A DNA stretch of 64,000 bases from Pragia fontium DSM 5563 = ATCC 49100 (GTDB taxonomy: Bacteria; Pseudomonadota; Gammaproteobacteria; Enterobacterales; Enterobacteriaceae). Position 1 is the first letter of the stretch, and every line of letters begins with the position of its first letter. The stretch covers positions 305,584-369,583 of the forward strand of contig NZ_FOLW01000002.1 of assembly GCF_900112475.1 (NCBI RefSeq), read 5' to 3'. The notes under the pieces are model-generated. The model was not told where the DNA came from. It searched no databases and saw only the letters and a program-made list of their open reading frames with translations. Positions 28,230-37,000 of the stretch are shown here, piece by piece. A program made the position numbers and the translations under genes.

Positions 28230-28560
28230 AATAGGAAAAGTTTTATGTTGCCTTTGGTTTGTCAACTTTTTTATTTAAATGACCCGTCTAAAAACGCTAA
28301 TATTTTGCAAGATTTAGGTTTTAAATAGTCACCAATATATAGATAAATGAGAAAGGGATGTTTATTTGTTGTACTACTGAATAGTTTTTTCAATATTAAT
28401 GTTGATATTAATCATCTTAATATACGGTTGACTGCTACGATGATGTTTTTTATGCGTAACATCTAATATTTCAATATTCATTATTGAATTGGTTTTCTCT
28501 AAAATTAATTATAACTCATCGACTTTATTCATATTTGTATTGTATTGAAAGGAGATAGGC
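28230..28560 (+). promoter_or_regulatory. AT-rich gap between cas3 and cas8f
   Basis: 331 bp with no gene and no CRISPR repeat. Very AT-rich. A TTGACT-N17-TATGCG pair (28428-28456) could be a promoter for the csy operon, though its -10 is weak. Canonical I-F operons have a much shorter gap here. Confidence 0.35.
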
Positions 28561-29862
28561 ATGCCGGTTCAACGGGCAGTTCATGCTTTTATCAATGAGC
28601 GCTTGCAGGCTAAACTTGATAAAGCAAAGTCGCCGCAGGAGATTAATGACTTAAAGTTAAAATATCACCCTCACGAATGGATCGCGGATGCTGCACGAAG
28701 AGCATCACAAATACAGTTCGCGACTCATACGGTTAAAGGTATTCATCCTGATAGTAAAGGGACGAATATAAATGCTCAGTTAATTAAAATAACTGATGGA
28801 TTAGTGAGTTCAGCAGATTTAAATACACACGCTTTAGATATTGTTGGTAATGCTGCCGCACTTGATGTTTATAAATTCTTAAGCGTTAGCGTTGATGAAA
28901 ATAGCACCATATTAGATTTAGTATTAAAGGAAGATTCCCAACTGTTATCGGTTTTTTCCGAGAGTCCACAGCAGGCAAAACAATATTTAGCGGCATTTAA
29001 AAGCATTACTCAACGCTCAATGGAAAATGTGAAAGTCTATGAGCTAATGAAACAGCTCTTATGGCCCGTTAATATTGATGCCCAACAGCAAGATAATTAT
29101 CTTAATATTGTTCCTTTATATCCCACCAGTTTTGTTCATCAGGTGTATCAAAACCTGCAAGAAATTCGATTTAGCGATGAAGTTAAATTAGCCAAAGACG
29201 CGCGCAAAAATGAAAAAGGTCATGAGGTCGGATATACCATTGTGCCTGATATTGCCTATGTAAAATTAGGGGGAACCAAGCCACAAAATATCTCTCAGCT
29301 TAATTCAGAACGCGGCGGGCGTAATTATCTCCTGCCATCTCTCCCGCCGACTAATCAACCAGAAGATACCTCTGCATGGCGGGTTAAACCTCCGGTATTG
29401 GAAAGTTCAATTTTTGACCGGGCATTCAATTATTTTGCCAAAAAACATATCAGGCGTTTCTGCCAGAACGTTATTGATGAATCTCGCAACAATGCATCCG
29501 TTCGTGAAAAGCGGCAATTGATTATTAAAGATATTCTTGAAGTTTTGATGAGGTATGGTGAACAAGTCCGTGGTTTTGACGGTGGTTGGTCTAAACATGG
29601 TGGCTTAAAGGCTTCTCAGGCGTTTTGGTTAGATCCTAAACGTGCGGATATTGATGCCGAATGGGCTGAACTAAGGGAGACAAGCGATTGGAAAATGGAG
29701 CTGGCTCATGATTTTGGCGTATGGCTTAACCACCGCTTAAATGATGCCTACCGGGATAATAAATACATACATCTGGCGGATACTGAGCAGAAAGAATGGA
29801 AATACGACATGGCGGATCTGATCAAACAAAGTATTCGGGAAGGATGGGGAATATTTGAATGA
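28561..29862 (+). CDS. cas8f: Cas8f (Csy1), large subunit of the I-F Cascade complex
   Basis: 433 residues (Pseudomonas Csy1 434). Typical Csy1 features: an N-terminal helical region (FINERLQAKLDKAK... YHPHEWIADAARRA), LGGTKPQNISQLNSERGGRNYLLPSLPP in the middle, and a helical C-terminus. Cas8f recognises the GG PAM and binds the crRNA 5' handle with Cas5f. Ribosome site AAGGAGATAGGC. Its last 4 bp overlap the cas5f start. First gene of a four-gene csy operon. Confidence 0.93.
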   Translation: MPVQRAVHAFINERLQAKLDKAKSPQEINDLKLKYHPHEWIADAARRASQIQFATHTVKGIHPDSKGTNINAQLIKITDGLVSSADLNTHALDIVGNAAALDVYKFLSVSVDENSTILDLVLKEDSQLLSVFSESPQQAKQYLAAFKSITQRSMENVKVYELMKQLLWPVNIDAQQQDNYLNIVPLYPTSFVHQVYQNLQEIRFSDEVKLAKDARKNEKGHEVGYTIVPDIAYVKLGGTKPQNISQLNSERGGRNYLLPSLPPTNQPEDTSAWRVKPPVLESSIFDRAFNYFAKKHIRRFCQNVIDESRNNASVREKRQLIIKDILEVLMRYGEQVRGFDGGWSKHGGLKASQAFWLDPKRADIDAEWAELRETSDWKMELAHDFGVWLNHRLNDAYRDNKYIHLADTEQKEWKYDMADLIKQSIREGWGIFE

Positions 29863-30830
29863 AATACTATTTAGTGATTCCTCATATCAAAATTCAGAAT
29901 GCCAACTGCATTTCCAGCCCGTTGACCTATGGTTTTCCAGCAATCACCGCATTTACCGGTGCTGTACATGCGCTGAGTCGCAAGTTAACTGAAACATTTG
30001 ATGTCAAATTAGAGGGGGTTGCCATTGCCGCCCATCGTTGTGACGTTCAACGTTCCAGACCTAATAATTACGCTTCAGACTGGAGCTTTATTCAGTCTCG
30101 CCATCCGATTAAAAAAGATGGCAATTCCCCTTCAATTATTGAGGAAGGGTATGCACATCTGGATGTAAGTTTAGTGATTGAAGTTATTGGTGACATGGAT
30201 TGGAATCCGCAAGAGAAACAGCTTTTTTGTGACGCGGTATATCTGCAATTAATGCAACAACGTTTGGCGGGTGGAAGCGTTTTAAGTATCGGAACGGCTC
30301 AGCGTCGAATTCAGCTGCATAACGATCCTAAAGGCGATAACGAGGCCATTAAAGCGATCAAAATTCAAATTAGTCCATCGTTTCTATTGATGGATAGCCA
30401 ACAGGCTTTGATTAAACATACCAAGAAGCTACAGGCTAAACATCCTGATAAAACAGCGCTGGATGCCTTAATTGACCTGTGTAGTATCCATGTGCATCCA
30501 GAGAGCGTTGGTGATGCCAGAGATGATATTAGCAAGGGGAACGTCACCTGGACGATGTCATCAGAGAAAAATGGCTGGTTAGTTCCCATCCCCGTTGGCT
30601 ATAAAGGGATTGCGCCTGAATTTGGCGCTAATCAGGTAGCAGATATTCGAGCACCTCAATATCCGACTCACTTTGTTGAAACGGTCTATTCAGTCGGCGA
30701 ATGGCGTTTTACCTATAAGGTTAACGATTTCAATACCATTTTCTGGCGCCATCACACCGATCTCGATAATCAATTATTTCTTGTCAGTCAGTCCTCAGCG
30801 AATGATGAAAACTTACAAACTTTATTTTAA
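29859..30830 (+). CDS. cas5f: Cas5f (Csy2)
   Basis: 323 residues (Pseudomonas Csy2 327). N-terminal YYLVIPHIKIQNANCISSPLTYGFPAITAFTGAVHALSR is the diagnostic Csy2 start. It forms the tail of the I-F surveillance complex with Cas8f, holding the 5' end of the crRNA. Overlaps cas8f by 4 bp (ATGA); 38 bp to cas7f. Confidence 0.93.
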   Translation: MKYYLVIPHIKIQNANCISSPLTYGFPAITAFTGAVHALSRKLTETFDVKLEGVAIAAHRCDVQRSRPNNYASDWSFIQSRHPIKKDGNSPSIIEEGYAHLDVSLVIEVIGDMDWNPQEKQLFCDAVYLQLMQQRLAGGSVLSIGTAQRRIQLHNDPKGDNEAIKAIKIQISPSFLLMDSQQALIKHTKKLQAKHPDKTALDALIDLCSIHVHPESVGDARDDISKGNVTWTMSSEKNGWLVPIPVGYKGIAPEFGANQVADIRAPQYPTHFVETVYSVGEWRFTYKVNDFNTIFWRHHTDLDNQLFLVSQSSANDENLQTLF

Positions 30831-30868
30831 TTAAATAGTTAATCAGAATTTTTTCAAGGAGAGTCTCC

Positions 30869-31864
30869 ATGTCTAAAACCATATTAAAAACAGCCTCAGT
30901 ATTAGCTTTTGAACGTAATTTTGATGTATCTGACGGGGTGTTTTTTCAGACCAACTGGCAACAGCGTGATGGTTTTAACAAAGTTAAAATTAGTGAAAAG
31001 TCAGTACGCGGCACTATTTCAAATCGGTTAAAAAATGCGATTGCCAGCGATCCAACCAAACTAGATTCAGAGATCCAGAAAGCCAATTTGCAAACCGTTG
31101 ATATGGCAGCCCTGAGTCAGGAAAACGACACTCTGGTTGTGAAATGGAGCCTGAAAGTATTACCGTTTACCGGCAAGCCCTGCGTTTGTAATGACGCCAA
31201 CTACCAAAACAAACTGGAGCAAACGTTAAAAACCTATATTGATAAGGTCGGTTTTGATGAACTGGCTAAACGCTATGCCAGCAATATTGCTAATGGGCGT
31301 TTCTTATGGCGTAACCGTATGGGTGCTGAGTTTATTGATGTGGTGGTTAAGGCGGAAGGGGAGAAGCCGCTGACGTTTAAAGCCAAAGATTACTCGCTGA
31401 TGAGCTTTGATAAACCCGATGGTGAATTGGAGAAATTGGCAAGCTGGATCAAGCAGGGCTTAAGCGGTGAAAAATTTGTTCTGCTGCATATTGAAACTTA
31501 TGCCAAAGTCGGCAGCGGGAAAGAAGTTTATCCTTCTCAGGAACTGATTCTGGATAAGGGGAGAAAGAGCAAAACTCTGTATCAGATTGATGAAGCCGCA
31601 GCGATGCATTCACAAAAAATCAGTAATGCGTTAAGAACCATTGATACATGGTATCCGGATGCTCAATTCCCTATAGCGGTTGAGCCTTATGGCTCAGTAA
31701 CGTCAATGGGTACCGCTTTTCGTCAGCCAAAAGCGAAGGCAGATTTTTATACGCTGTTTGATGCATGGGTACTAAAAGATCAGGAATTGACGTTGGAGCA
31801 GCGGCACTATGTGGCGGCTATTCTGATTCGTGGTGGCGTATTTGGTGAAAGCGGTAAGGAGTAA
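30869..31864 (+). CDS. cas7f: Cas7f (Csy3), backbone subunit
   Basis: 331 residues. The N-terminus ASVLAFERNFDVSDGVFFQTNW and EKSVRGTISNRLK are Csy3 hallmarks. Six copies form the crRNA-binding backbone in characterised I-F complexes. Strong ribosome site (AAGGAGAGTCTCC). Only 3 bp separate its stop from the cas6f ATG. Confidence 0.95.
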   Translation: MSKTILKTASVLAFERNFDVSDGVFFQTNWQQRDGFNKVKISEKSVRGTISNRLKNAIASDPTKLDSEIQKANLQTVDMAALSQENDTLVVKWSLKVLPFTGKPCVCNDANYQNKLEQTLKTYIDKVGFDELAKRYASNIANGRFLWRNRMGAEFIDVVVKAEGEKPLTFKAKDYSLMSFDKPDGELEKLASWIKQGLSGEKFVLLHIETYAKVGSGKEVYPSQELILDKGRKSKTLYQIDEAAAMHSQKISNALRTIDTWYPDAQFPIAVEPYGSVTSMGTAFRQPKAKADFYTLFDAWVLKDQELTLEQRHYVAAILIRGGVFGESGKE

Positions 31865-31867
31865 CTG

Positions 31868-32482
31868 ATGGATCGTTATATTGATATCCAGATTTTGCAC
31901 AATCCTGAAATTGCGTCGGCGTTGGTGATGAATCAGCTTTTTTACCAACTGCACCTTACGCTGGTGGAGAATGCGAATCCAGTAGCCGTTAGTTTTCCTG
32001 ATTATCACGTGGATGCCGATAATCACCGGAATAATACGCTGGGGAATCGGTTAAGGCTGCATGGTTCGGCGACGGCTTTGAATTCACTGAATATTCAGCA
32101 ATATCTTATCGACATATCGAATTATGCTTTGCTGGGAGAAATTAAACCGGTTCCAGACGTGGTGCAAGGGTATGCGGCATTTGTGCGTAAACATAGCAAA
32201 AGCCCCAGAGATATTGATAGAAAACGTCAATATTTGCTTAAAAAAGCCGGTGGTGAATGGAATGATATGGCCGAGAAAAGCCTGAGTCGTTTTATTGAGA
32301 AGTTACGCTGTCAATTGCCGTTTATCCATCTGGTTAGCCATAGTTCTAAACCGGCAGAAGACGGGGGAAAAAATTATTTCCACCTGTTTATCAACAAAGA
32401 GACTGGCGAAGTGCAGCAAGGAAAGCTGACGAAATATGGGTTAAGCGATGCGCAACATCGGACAACGGTTCCTATTTTTTGA
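31868..32482 (+). CDS. cas6f: Cas6f (Csy4), crRNA-processing endoribonuclease
   Basis: 204 residues (Pseudomonas Csy4 187). His29, the general base of Csy4, is conserved in FYQLHLTL; the catalytic Ser region reads IHLVSHSS, and a basic helix (VRKHSKSPRDIDRKRQYLLKK) can bind the repeat stem-loop. It ends 187 bp before the first CRISPR repeat. It should cleave the repeat at the base of the CCGCC/GGCGG hairpin. Confidence 0.94.
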   Translation: MDRYIDIQILHNPEIASALVMNQLFYQLHLTLVENANPVAVSFPDYHVDADNHRNNTLGNRLRLHGSATALNSLNIQQYLIDISNYALLGEIKPVPDVVQGYAAFVRKHSKSPRDIDRKRQYLLKKAGGEWNDMAEKSLSRFIEKLRCQLPFIHLVSHSSKPAEDGGKNYFHLFINKETGEVQQGKLTKYGLSDAQHRTTVPIF

Positions 32483-32669
32483 CCGAATAAATTGATGTTC
32501 TTTAAAAAAATAGCGTTAACTTAAATAAACCCTTTTTTTAGCGATGTATTTTCGTTTTATATAAAACAATAAGTTACGATGACCGCTGAAAAAAGGGTAT
32601 TTTGACTTAATTTCGGATAGATGTCTGATATTATCGGGGCTGTAGAGGGATTTATTGGTAAAATTTCTA
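32483..32669 (+). promoter_or_regulatory. CRISPR leader
   Basis: 187 AT-rich bp between cas6f and the first repeat, on the side opposite the degenerate last repeat, so array transcription should start here and run on the plus strand. TTGACT at 32602-32607 and TGATAT at 32626-32631 (18-bp spacing) are possible promoter hexamers. Confidence 0.6.
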
Positions 32670-32877
32670 CTGAACCGCCGTATAGGCGGCTTAGAAAAAA
32701 GCGGTCGGAGTCAGCATTAACACGCTCTACTGAACCGCCGTATAGGCGGCTTAGAAAATAACGGGTGCTCTACGGGTGCTCTAACGGGTCTGAACCGCCG
32801 TATAGGCGGCTTAGAAAATACGGGCGCTGTAATCTATTTGCCATGTTTCCTGAACTGCCGCATAGGCAGTCCAACCC
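32670..32877 (+). CRISPR. Type I-F CRISPR array: 4 repeats, 3 spacers
   Basis: Repeats at 32670-32697, 32730-32757, 32790-32817 and 32850-32877, each 28 bp, with 32-bp spacers and an exact 60-bp period. The first three are identical, with core CCGCC-GTATA-GGCGG and end CTTAGAAA. The usual I-F repeat has CTGCC/GGCAG stems, so the stem changed in a paired way and still fits Cas6f. The fourth is degenerate (CTGCC-GCATA-GGCAG, altered 3' end) and marks the distal end. Spacer 2 is built from an internal 11-bp repeat. No second array is visible. Confidence 0.95.
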
Positions 32878-33119
32878 ACAGTCATAAAACCAGCAACTCT
32901 TTTTATCTTTCCTTTATGTAAATCACCGGGTTTTTCGCTACATTGACGACGGCTTTTGGCTTTAATCCCTTATTTATCGTCATCTCAGCATCAGATCGCA
33001 CCTTGATCCACCGCATTTATTTTCCGTGCTGTTATACTTAATTCATTCACCTGACAGGAAAGTCAGTGTCGGTGTATCAGGATAGATATCAGACTATTTG
33101 ATTTATTGAGGGAGAAAAA

Positions 33120-33587
33120 ATGAAGTCGTTCATTCTTAAAAGTATTGGTGCCGCCTGTATTGCGTTAAGTATGGCAGGATGTGCCTCTAATATTTCTTCA
33201 GATTCTTATTCTGATCAGCAGGTTGGTCAGGCTAGTCGTACCTTTGCCGGAACTATTGTTAGTTCCCGAGTGGTTAACGTGGAAGGTAACAACGAGGTTG
33301 GTGGGCTGGTGGGGTCTGTTGCTGGTGGTGTTGCCGGTTCTGCCATTGGTGGTGGTTTCCGAGCGAATGCGCTAGGGGCCATTGGTGGAGCATTGCTTGG
33401 TGGTGTGTTGGGTTCTTCTGTTGAAAAGGGTGTGTCCCAACAGAAGGCGATTGAGTATGTGATTCAGACTGAACGTGACGGACTGATTACCGTTGCTCAG
33501 GGTATAGACAATCCTTTGGGTAACGGTCAGAAGGTATTAGTGATTCAAGGGAAAACAACCCGAGTGATAGCGGATACCCGCCCATAG
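33120..33587 (+). CDS. SlyB/Pcp-like glycine-zipper lipoprotein
   Basis: 155 residues. Lipoprotein signal ends in the lipobox MAGC with the lipid-acceptor Cys21. Residues about 60-105 form a glycine zipper (GGLVGSVAGGVAGSAIGGGFRANALGAIGGALLGGVLG), the 2TM glycine-zipper domain of the SlyB/Pcp family, followed by a small beta domain (YVIQTERDGLITVAQG). Predicted to be an outer-membrane lipoprotein supporting envelope integrity. Sequence similarity to E. coli SlyB is moderate, so it is treated as a paralogue. A bidirectional terminator follows. Confidence 0.88.
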   Translation: MKSFILKSIGAACIALSMAGCASNISSDSYSDQQVGQASRTFAGTIVSSRVVNVEGNNEVGGLVGSVAGGVAGSAIGGGFRANALGAIGGALLGGVLGSSVEKGVSQQKAIEYVIQTERDGLITVAQGIDNPLGNGQKVLVIQGKTTRVIADTRP

Positions 33588-33603
33588 TCAGGCGTTCGAT
33601 AAT

Positions 33604-33632
33604 AAAAAAGCGCGTTAAGTACGCGCTTTTTT
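33604..33632. terminator. Bidirectional terminator between slyB-like gene and yvcK
   Basis: AAAAAAGCGCGT-taagt-ACGCGCTTTTTT; A tract on the left and T tract on the right serve both convergent genes. Confidence 0.9.
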
Positions 33633-33645
33633 ATTGACTGAAATA

Positions 33646-34557
33646 TTATTCGCCAAACTTCCGTAGTGCACATTCCAGCGCTTTATGTAGCATATCGCGA
33701 TCGTGGCGATAGGGAATATCCTCCGCTTCCAGCGGCTGCTGGACAATCACCTTATCTTTAATGCCTTCAATGCTGGTATGCGGGCCAATAATAATGCCAT
33801 CAATTTTTCGCCCGCCAATGGCTTGCTCAATGATGCCCATTTTAATCTGTAGAGTGAGTGATGCTGCTGCGGGGCTAAGCTCTTTAGCCAAATTACCAAT
33901 ATAGATAATACGTGCTTTGCTGCGCTGCATCGCCTCAGCGATTTCTTTTAACAGCAGCGGTGGCATCAGACTGGTCATAAAGCTACCGGGACCGACCAGA
34001 ATCAGTTCAGCCCGATCAATTGCTTCAACCGCTTCATAGGTCGCAGCCACGTGCGGCTCCAGCATCAATTGCTGCGGCATCTGTTTCAGGCTATCAACGT
34101 TAACTTCACCGTGTATTAGATTTCCCTCAACGTCAATCGCCGCCAGATCGACCGGATGTTCCGACATGGGAATTAAATAGGCTCGTACTTTTAGCATATT
34201 GCGAATAAGATTAATCGCGTCTAATGGGCGAACGCTCAGATTATCCAGCGCTTTTAACATTAAATTGCCCAAATTATGACCGGCCAGTTCACCATTGCCA
34301 CTAAAGCGGTATTCAAACATGGTGGAGGCAATGCTAGGCTCAGTGATTAATTGATTCAGGCAGTTGCGCAGATCGCCCCAGGCTATTCCGCCTTCAGATT
34401 GACGAATACGCCCGGTTGAACCGCCGTTGTCGGTGGTGGTAACAATACCCGTAAGGCGAGAATCAAGAGAGGAAAGTGCTGACATAACGCGGCCTAAACC
34501 GTGTCCTCCGCCGAGGGCCACCACGTGTTCCAAATCACTTAACGTGCGATTACGCAT
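33646..34557 (-). CDS. ybhK: YvcK/YbhK family protein (gluconeogenesis-factor type)
   Basis: 303 residues (E. coli YbhK 302) with the same start [24 protein letters not shown] and the CofD-like nucleotide-binding motifs [13 protein letters not shown] and [10 protein letters not shown]. The Bacillus orthologue YvcK is needed for growth on gluconeogenic substrates and for cell shape and binds UDP-sugars; in enterobacteria the role is unclear. Divergent from moaA, as in E. coli. Confidence 0.93.
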   Translation of the reverse strand: MRNRTLSDLEHVVALGGGHGLGRVMSALSSLDSRLTGIVTTTDNGGSTGRIRQSEGGIAWGDLRNCLNQLITEPSIASTMFEYRFSGNGELAGHNLGNLMLKALDNLSVRPLDAINLIRNMLKVRAYLIPMSEHPVDLAAIDVEGNLIHGEVNVDSLKQMPQQLMLEPHVAATYEAVEAIDRAELILVGPGSFMTSLMPPLLLKEIAEAMQRSKARIIYIGNLAKELSPAAASLTLQIKMGIIEQAIGGRKIDGIIIGPHTSIEGIKDKVIVQQPLEAEDIPYRHDRDMLHKALECALRKFGE

Positions 34558-34654
34558 GCGATTCCTTCATATAGGGATTGATTTTGCGGCATAAGTTACC
34601 CGATTTTGTTACAAAAGGCGAAGGTTGCGTTATTTAACATGACATTTATTAATA

Positions 34655-34668
34655 TTGACTTATATCAA
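34655..34668. promoter_or_regulatory. FNR box upstream of moaA
   Basis: TTGAC-TTAT-ATCAA, one mismatch to TTGAT-N4-ATCAA. moaA of E. coli is induced anaerobically through FNR. It lies 301 bp before the moaA ATG and 97 bp before the divergent ybhK start, so it could serve either. Confidence 0.65.
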
Positions 34669-34721
34669 GCTGGCCGCTGCGTTTTTTCAGTATGGTCACA
34701 GCCACTAAAATAAAGAATAAA

Positions 34722-34745
34722 CGTTATGTAATTATTTATATAGCG
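34722..34745. promoter_or_regulatory. ModE box upstream of moaA
   Basis: CGTTATGT at 34722-34729 and ATATAGCG at 34738-34745 with 8 bp between: the same 24-bp geometry as the modA operator in this window. In E. coli ModE-molybdate activates moa. It is about 120 bp upstream of the riboswitch, a position suited to activation. Confidence 0.75.
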
Positions 34746-34841
34746 ATTATTAATGCTGGTAGTCGTCGTTATTAAACATTAATATCTATATATTGCACGG
34801 TCAACTGCCCAATTACGGGTAGTAAAACCGGCAAACAATGA

Positions 34842-34953
34842 AACTCTGAGCTGCTTCAACCTAAGTCAGTGAATGATATGGTGCTGCAGCCGTGACATTA
34901 AGTCACCAGGGTGTAAGGTAGAAATGCCTGCACCTCCCGAATTGGAAAGGTGT
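34842..34953 (+). ncRNA. Molybdenum-cofactor (MoCo) riboswitch in the moaA leader
   Basis: Matches the MoCo RNA motif by order of landmarks: 5' ACTCTGAGCTGCTTCA (motif ACUCCGAGCCgCUUC), an internal hairpin GTGAC-attaa-GTCAC (34892-34906), and a 3' arm CACCTCCC...AGGTG (34931-34952). The 3' stem includes the moaA ribosome site (GGAAAGG, 34944-34950), so ligand binding could block translation. E. coli moaA has this riboswitch in the same place. Confidence 0.82.
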
Positions 34954-34956
34954 TTT

Positions 34957-35940
34957 ATGGTATCGCAATTAACCGATGCTTTTGATCGCAAGTTTTATTA
35001 TTTGCGCCTATCGATTACAGACGTCTGCAACTTTCGTTGCAACTACTGTCTTCCTGATGGTTATAAACCAAACGCCAATAAGCGTTTTTTAACGCTGGAT
35101 GAAATTAAGCGCGTGGGTAGAGGCTTTGCTGAACTGGGTACAGAGAAAGTGCGTCTGACCGGGGGAGAGCCTACACTACGTCGTGATTTCGTCGATATTG
35201 TGGCGGCTATCCGTGAGAACTCAGCGATTAGAACGTTGGCGGTAACTACCAACGGCTATCGCATGGCGCGAGATGTCCAGAGTTGGAAAGATGCCGGTTT
35301 AACCTCAATTAACGTCAGCGTAGATAGCCTAGACGCGCGTCAGTTTCATACTATTACCGGTCAGGATAAATTCCGTCAGGTGATGGACGGGATTGATGCT
35401 GGCTTTGCCGCTGGTTTCAATACGATTAAAGTGAATACCGTGCTGATGCGCGACGTTAACGATCGCAGTCTGGCCACCTTCCTTAACTGGATTAAAGATC
35501 GCCCCATCCAATTGCGCTTCATTGAACTGATGGAAACCGGAGAGGGTACCGATCTATTCCGTAAGCATCACGTATCTGGTGACGTCATTCGCCGCCAACT
35601 GCTGGAGCAGGGGTGGCAGCAAAGGGTTAGAGATCGCAGCGACGGTCCAGCACAGGTGTTTACCCATCCTGATTATCAGGGCCAAATTGGCCTGATTATG
35701 CCTTATGAAAAAGATTTTTGCCTGAGCTGTAACCGCCTGCGGGTTTCCGCCGTGGGTAACCTTCATCTGTGTTTGTTTGGTGAGCAAGGTATTTCTCTAC
35801 GGGATTTACTCACCGACGACAATCAGTTAGAAGCGTTGAAAGCGCGCATTCAGGATAAGCTGTTGACGAAAAAGCAGACGCACTTTCTGCATCAGGGCAA
35901 CAGCGGTATTACGCAAAATCTGTCATTTATTGGCGGCTGA
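34957..35940 (+). CDS. moaA: GTP 3',8-cyclase
   Basis: Radical-SAM enzyme for the first step of molybdopterin synthesis, with MoaC. 327 residues from the ATG at 34957. An upstream in-frame extension runs through the riboswitch and is rejected; E. coli MoaA starts at the same residue (MxSQLTDAF). N-terminal [4Fe-4S] cysteines 24, 28, 31 (CNFRCNYC); C-terminal cluster CLSCNRLR...LHLC; GTP-binding segment [12 protein letters not shown]-terminal Gly-Gly tail. First gene of moaABCDE. Confidence 0.97.
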   Translation: MVSQLTDAFDRKFYYLRLSITDVCNFRCNYCLPDGYKPNANKRFLTLDEIKRVGRGFAELGTEKVRLTGGEPTLRRDFVDIVAAIRENSAIRTLAVTTNGYRMARDVQSWKDAGLTSINVSVDSLDARQFHTITGQDKFRQVMDGIDAGFAAGFNTIKVNTVLMRDVNDRSLATFLNWIKDRPIQLRFIELMETGEGTDLFRKHHVSGDVIRRQLLEQGWQQRVRDRSDGPAQVFTHPDYQGQIGLIMPYEKDFCLSCNRLRVSAVGNLHLCLFGEQGISLRDLLTDDNQLEALKARIQDKLLTKKQTHFLHQGNSGITQNLSFIGG

Positions 35941-35990
35941 TATCCGCTCAAGTGGATATCGCCGTACATCATGATGTTAAGGAGCTAAGC

Positions 35991-36506
35991 ATGGGACATG
36001 CAGCCAGTGAATTTATTCCCGTTTCTCTTGCGGTATTAACCGTTTCTGATTCTCGCAGTGAAGCGGAAGATACCTCAGGTCATTATCTGGTTGAAGCGGC
36101 GGCAGCGGTTGGCCATCAGGTCGTCGATAAACGTATTATTAAAGACAATATTTATCAAATTCGAGCGGTGGTGTCGGGCTGGATTGCCGATCCATCGGTG
36201 CAGGGGATAGTGATTACCGGCGGTACTGGTTTTACTGCCCGTGATAATACACCGGAAGCGATACAACCGTTATTTGACCGTCAGGTAGAAGGCTTTGGTG
36301 AGCTGTTCCGCATGTTGTCTTATGAGGATATCGGCACCTCGACCATTCAGTCTCGTGCTCTTGCCGGTATAGCTAACCAGACCATTATTTTTGCCGTGCC
36401 GGGTTCAACCAATGCCTGCAAAATGGCTTGGGAACGCATTATCGTTGAGCAACTGGATGCCCGTCATCGTCCGTGTAACTTTCTTCCTCATTTGAGCAAA
36501 AAATAG
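35991..36506 (+). CDS. moaB: Molybdenum cofactor biosynthesis protein MoaB
   Basis: 171 residues from the ATG at 35991 (ribosome site AAGGAG). MogA/MoaB-type molybdopterin adenylyltransferase fold: [34 protein letters not shown] (MPT-binding loop) and [14 protein letters not shown]. In E. coli MoaB is dispensable because MogA does adenylylation. An in-frame start at 35952 lacks homology. Confidence 0.95.
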   Translation: MGHAASEFIPVSLAVLTVSDSRSEAEDTSGHYLVEAAAAVGHQVVDKRIIKDNIYQIRAVVSGWIADPSVQGIVITGGTGFTARDNTPEAIQPLFDRQVEGFGELFRMLSYEDIGTSTIQSRALAGIANQTIIFAVPGSTNACKMAWERIIVEQLDARHRPCNFLPHLSKK

Positions 36507-36520
36507 AGATAGATTTAACC

Positions 36521-37000
36521 ATGTCACAGTTAACCCATATTAATGCTTCCGGTGAAGCACACATGGTCGATGTTTCTGCTAAAAGCGAAACCGTGCGCGA
36601 AGCGCGTGCCGAAGCCTACGTTGAAATGAGTGAGCAAACGTTAACCATGATTATGCAGGGTAGCCATCATAAAGGTGATGTGTTTGCTACCGCACGCATT
36701 GCCGGTATTCAGGCGGCAAAACGTACTTGGGAACTGATCCCTCTCTGTCATCCGCTGCTGTTAAGCAAGGTCGAAGTTTCTCTTGAGGCGCAGCCAGAGA
36801 ATAATCGAGTGCGCATTGAGTCCTGCTGTCGATTAACCGGTAAAACCGGCGTAGAGATGGAAGCGCTGACTGCCGCATCCGTGGCGGCGCTGACCATTTA
36901 TGATATGTGTAAAGCGGTGCAGAAGGATATGGTGATCGGCCCGGTGAGACTATTAACCAAGAGCGGCGGTAAATCCGGTGACTTTCAGGCGGAGGCATAA
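36521..37000 (+). CDS. moaC: Cyclic pyranopterin monophosphate synthase
   Basis: 159 residues. Converts 3',8-cyclo-GTP to cPMP. Conserved [29 protein letters not shown] and [27 protein letters not shown] hold the active-site Lys/Asp. Stop overlaps the moaD ATG (TAATG). Confidence 0.97.
   Translation: MSQLTHINASGEAHMVDVSAKSETVREARAEAYVEMSEQTLTMIMQGSHHKGDVFATARIAGIQAAKRTWELIPLCHPLLLSKVEVSLEAQPENNRVRIESCCRLTGKTGVEMEALTAASVAALTIYDMCKAVQKDMVIGPVRLLTKSGGKSGDFQAEA

Noticed and set aside
24665-32877. Tn7-like CRISPR-associated transposon (I-F3)
   Set aside because: cas3 is present with intact HD and helicase motifs, cas8f and cas5f are separate genes, and no tniQ or tnsABC is seen.
34873-34956. Longer MoaA with about 28 extra N-terminal residues
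   Set aside because: This segment is the MoCo riboswitch; homology and the ribosome site place the start at 34957.
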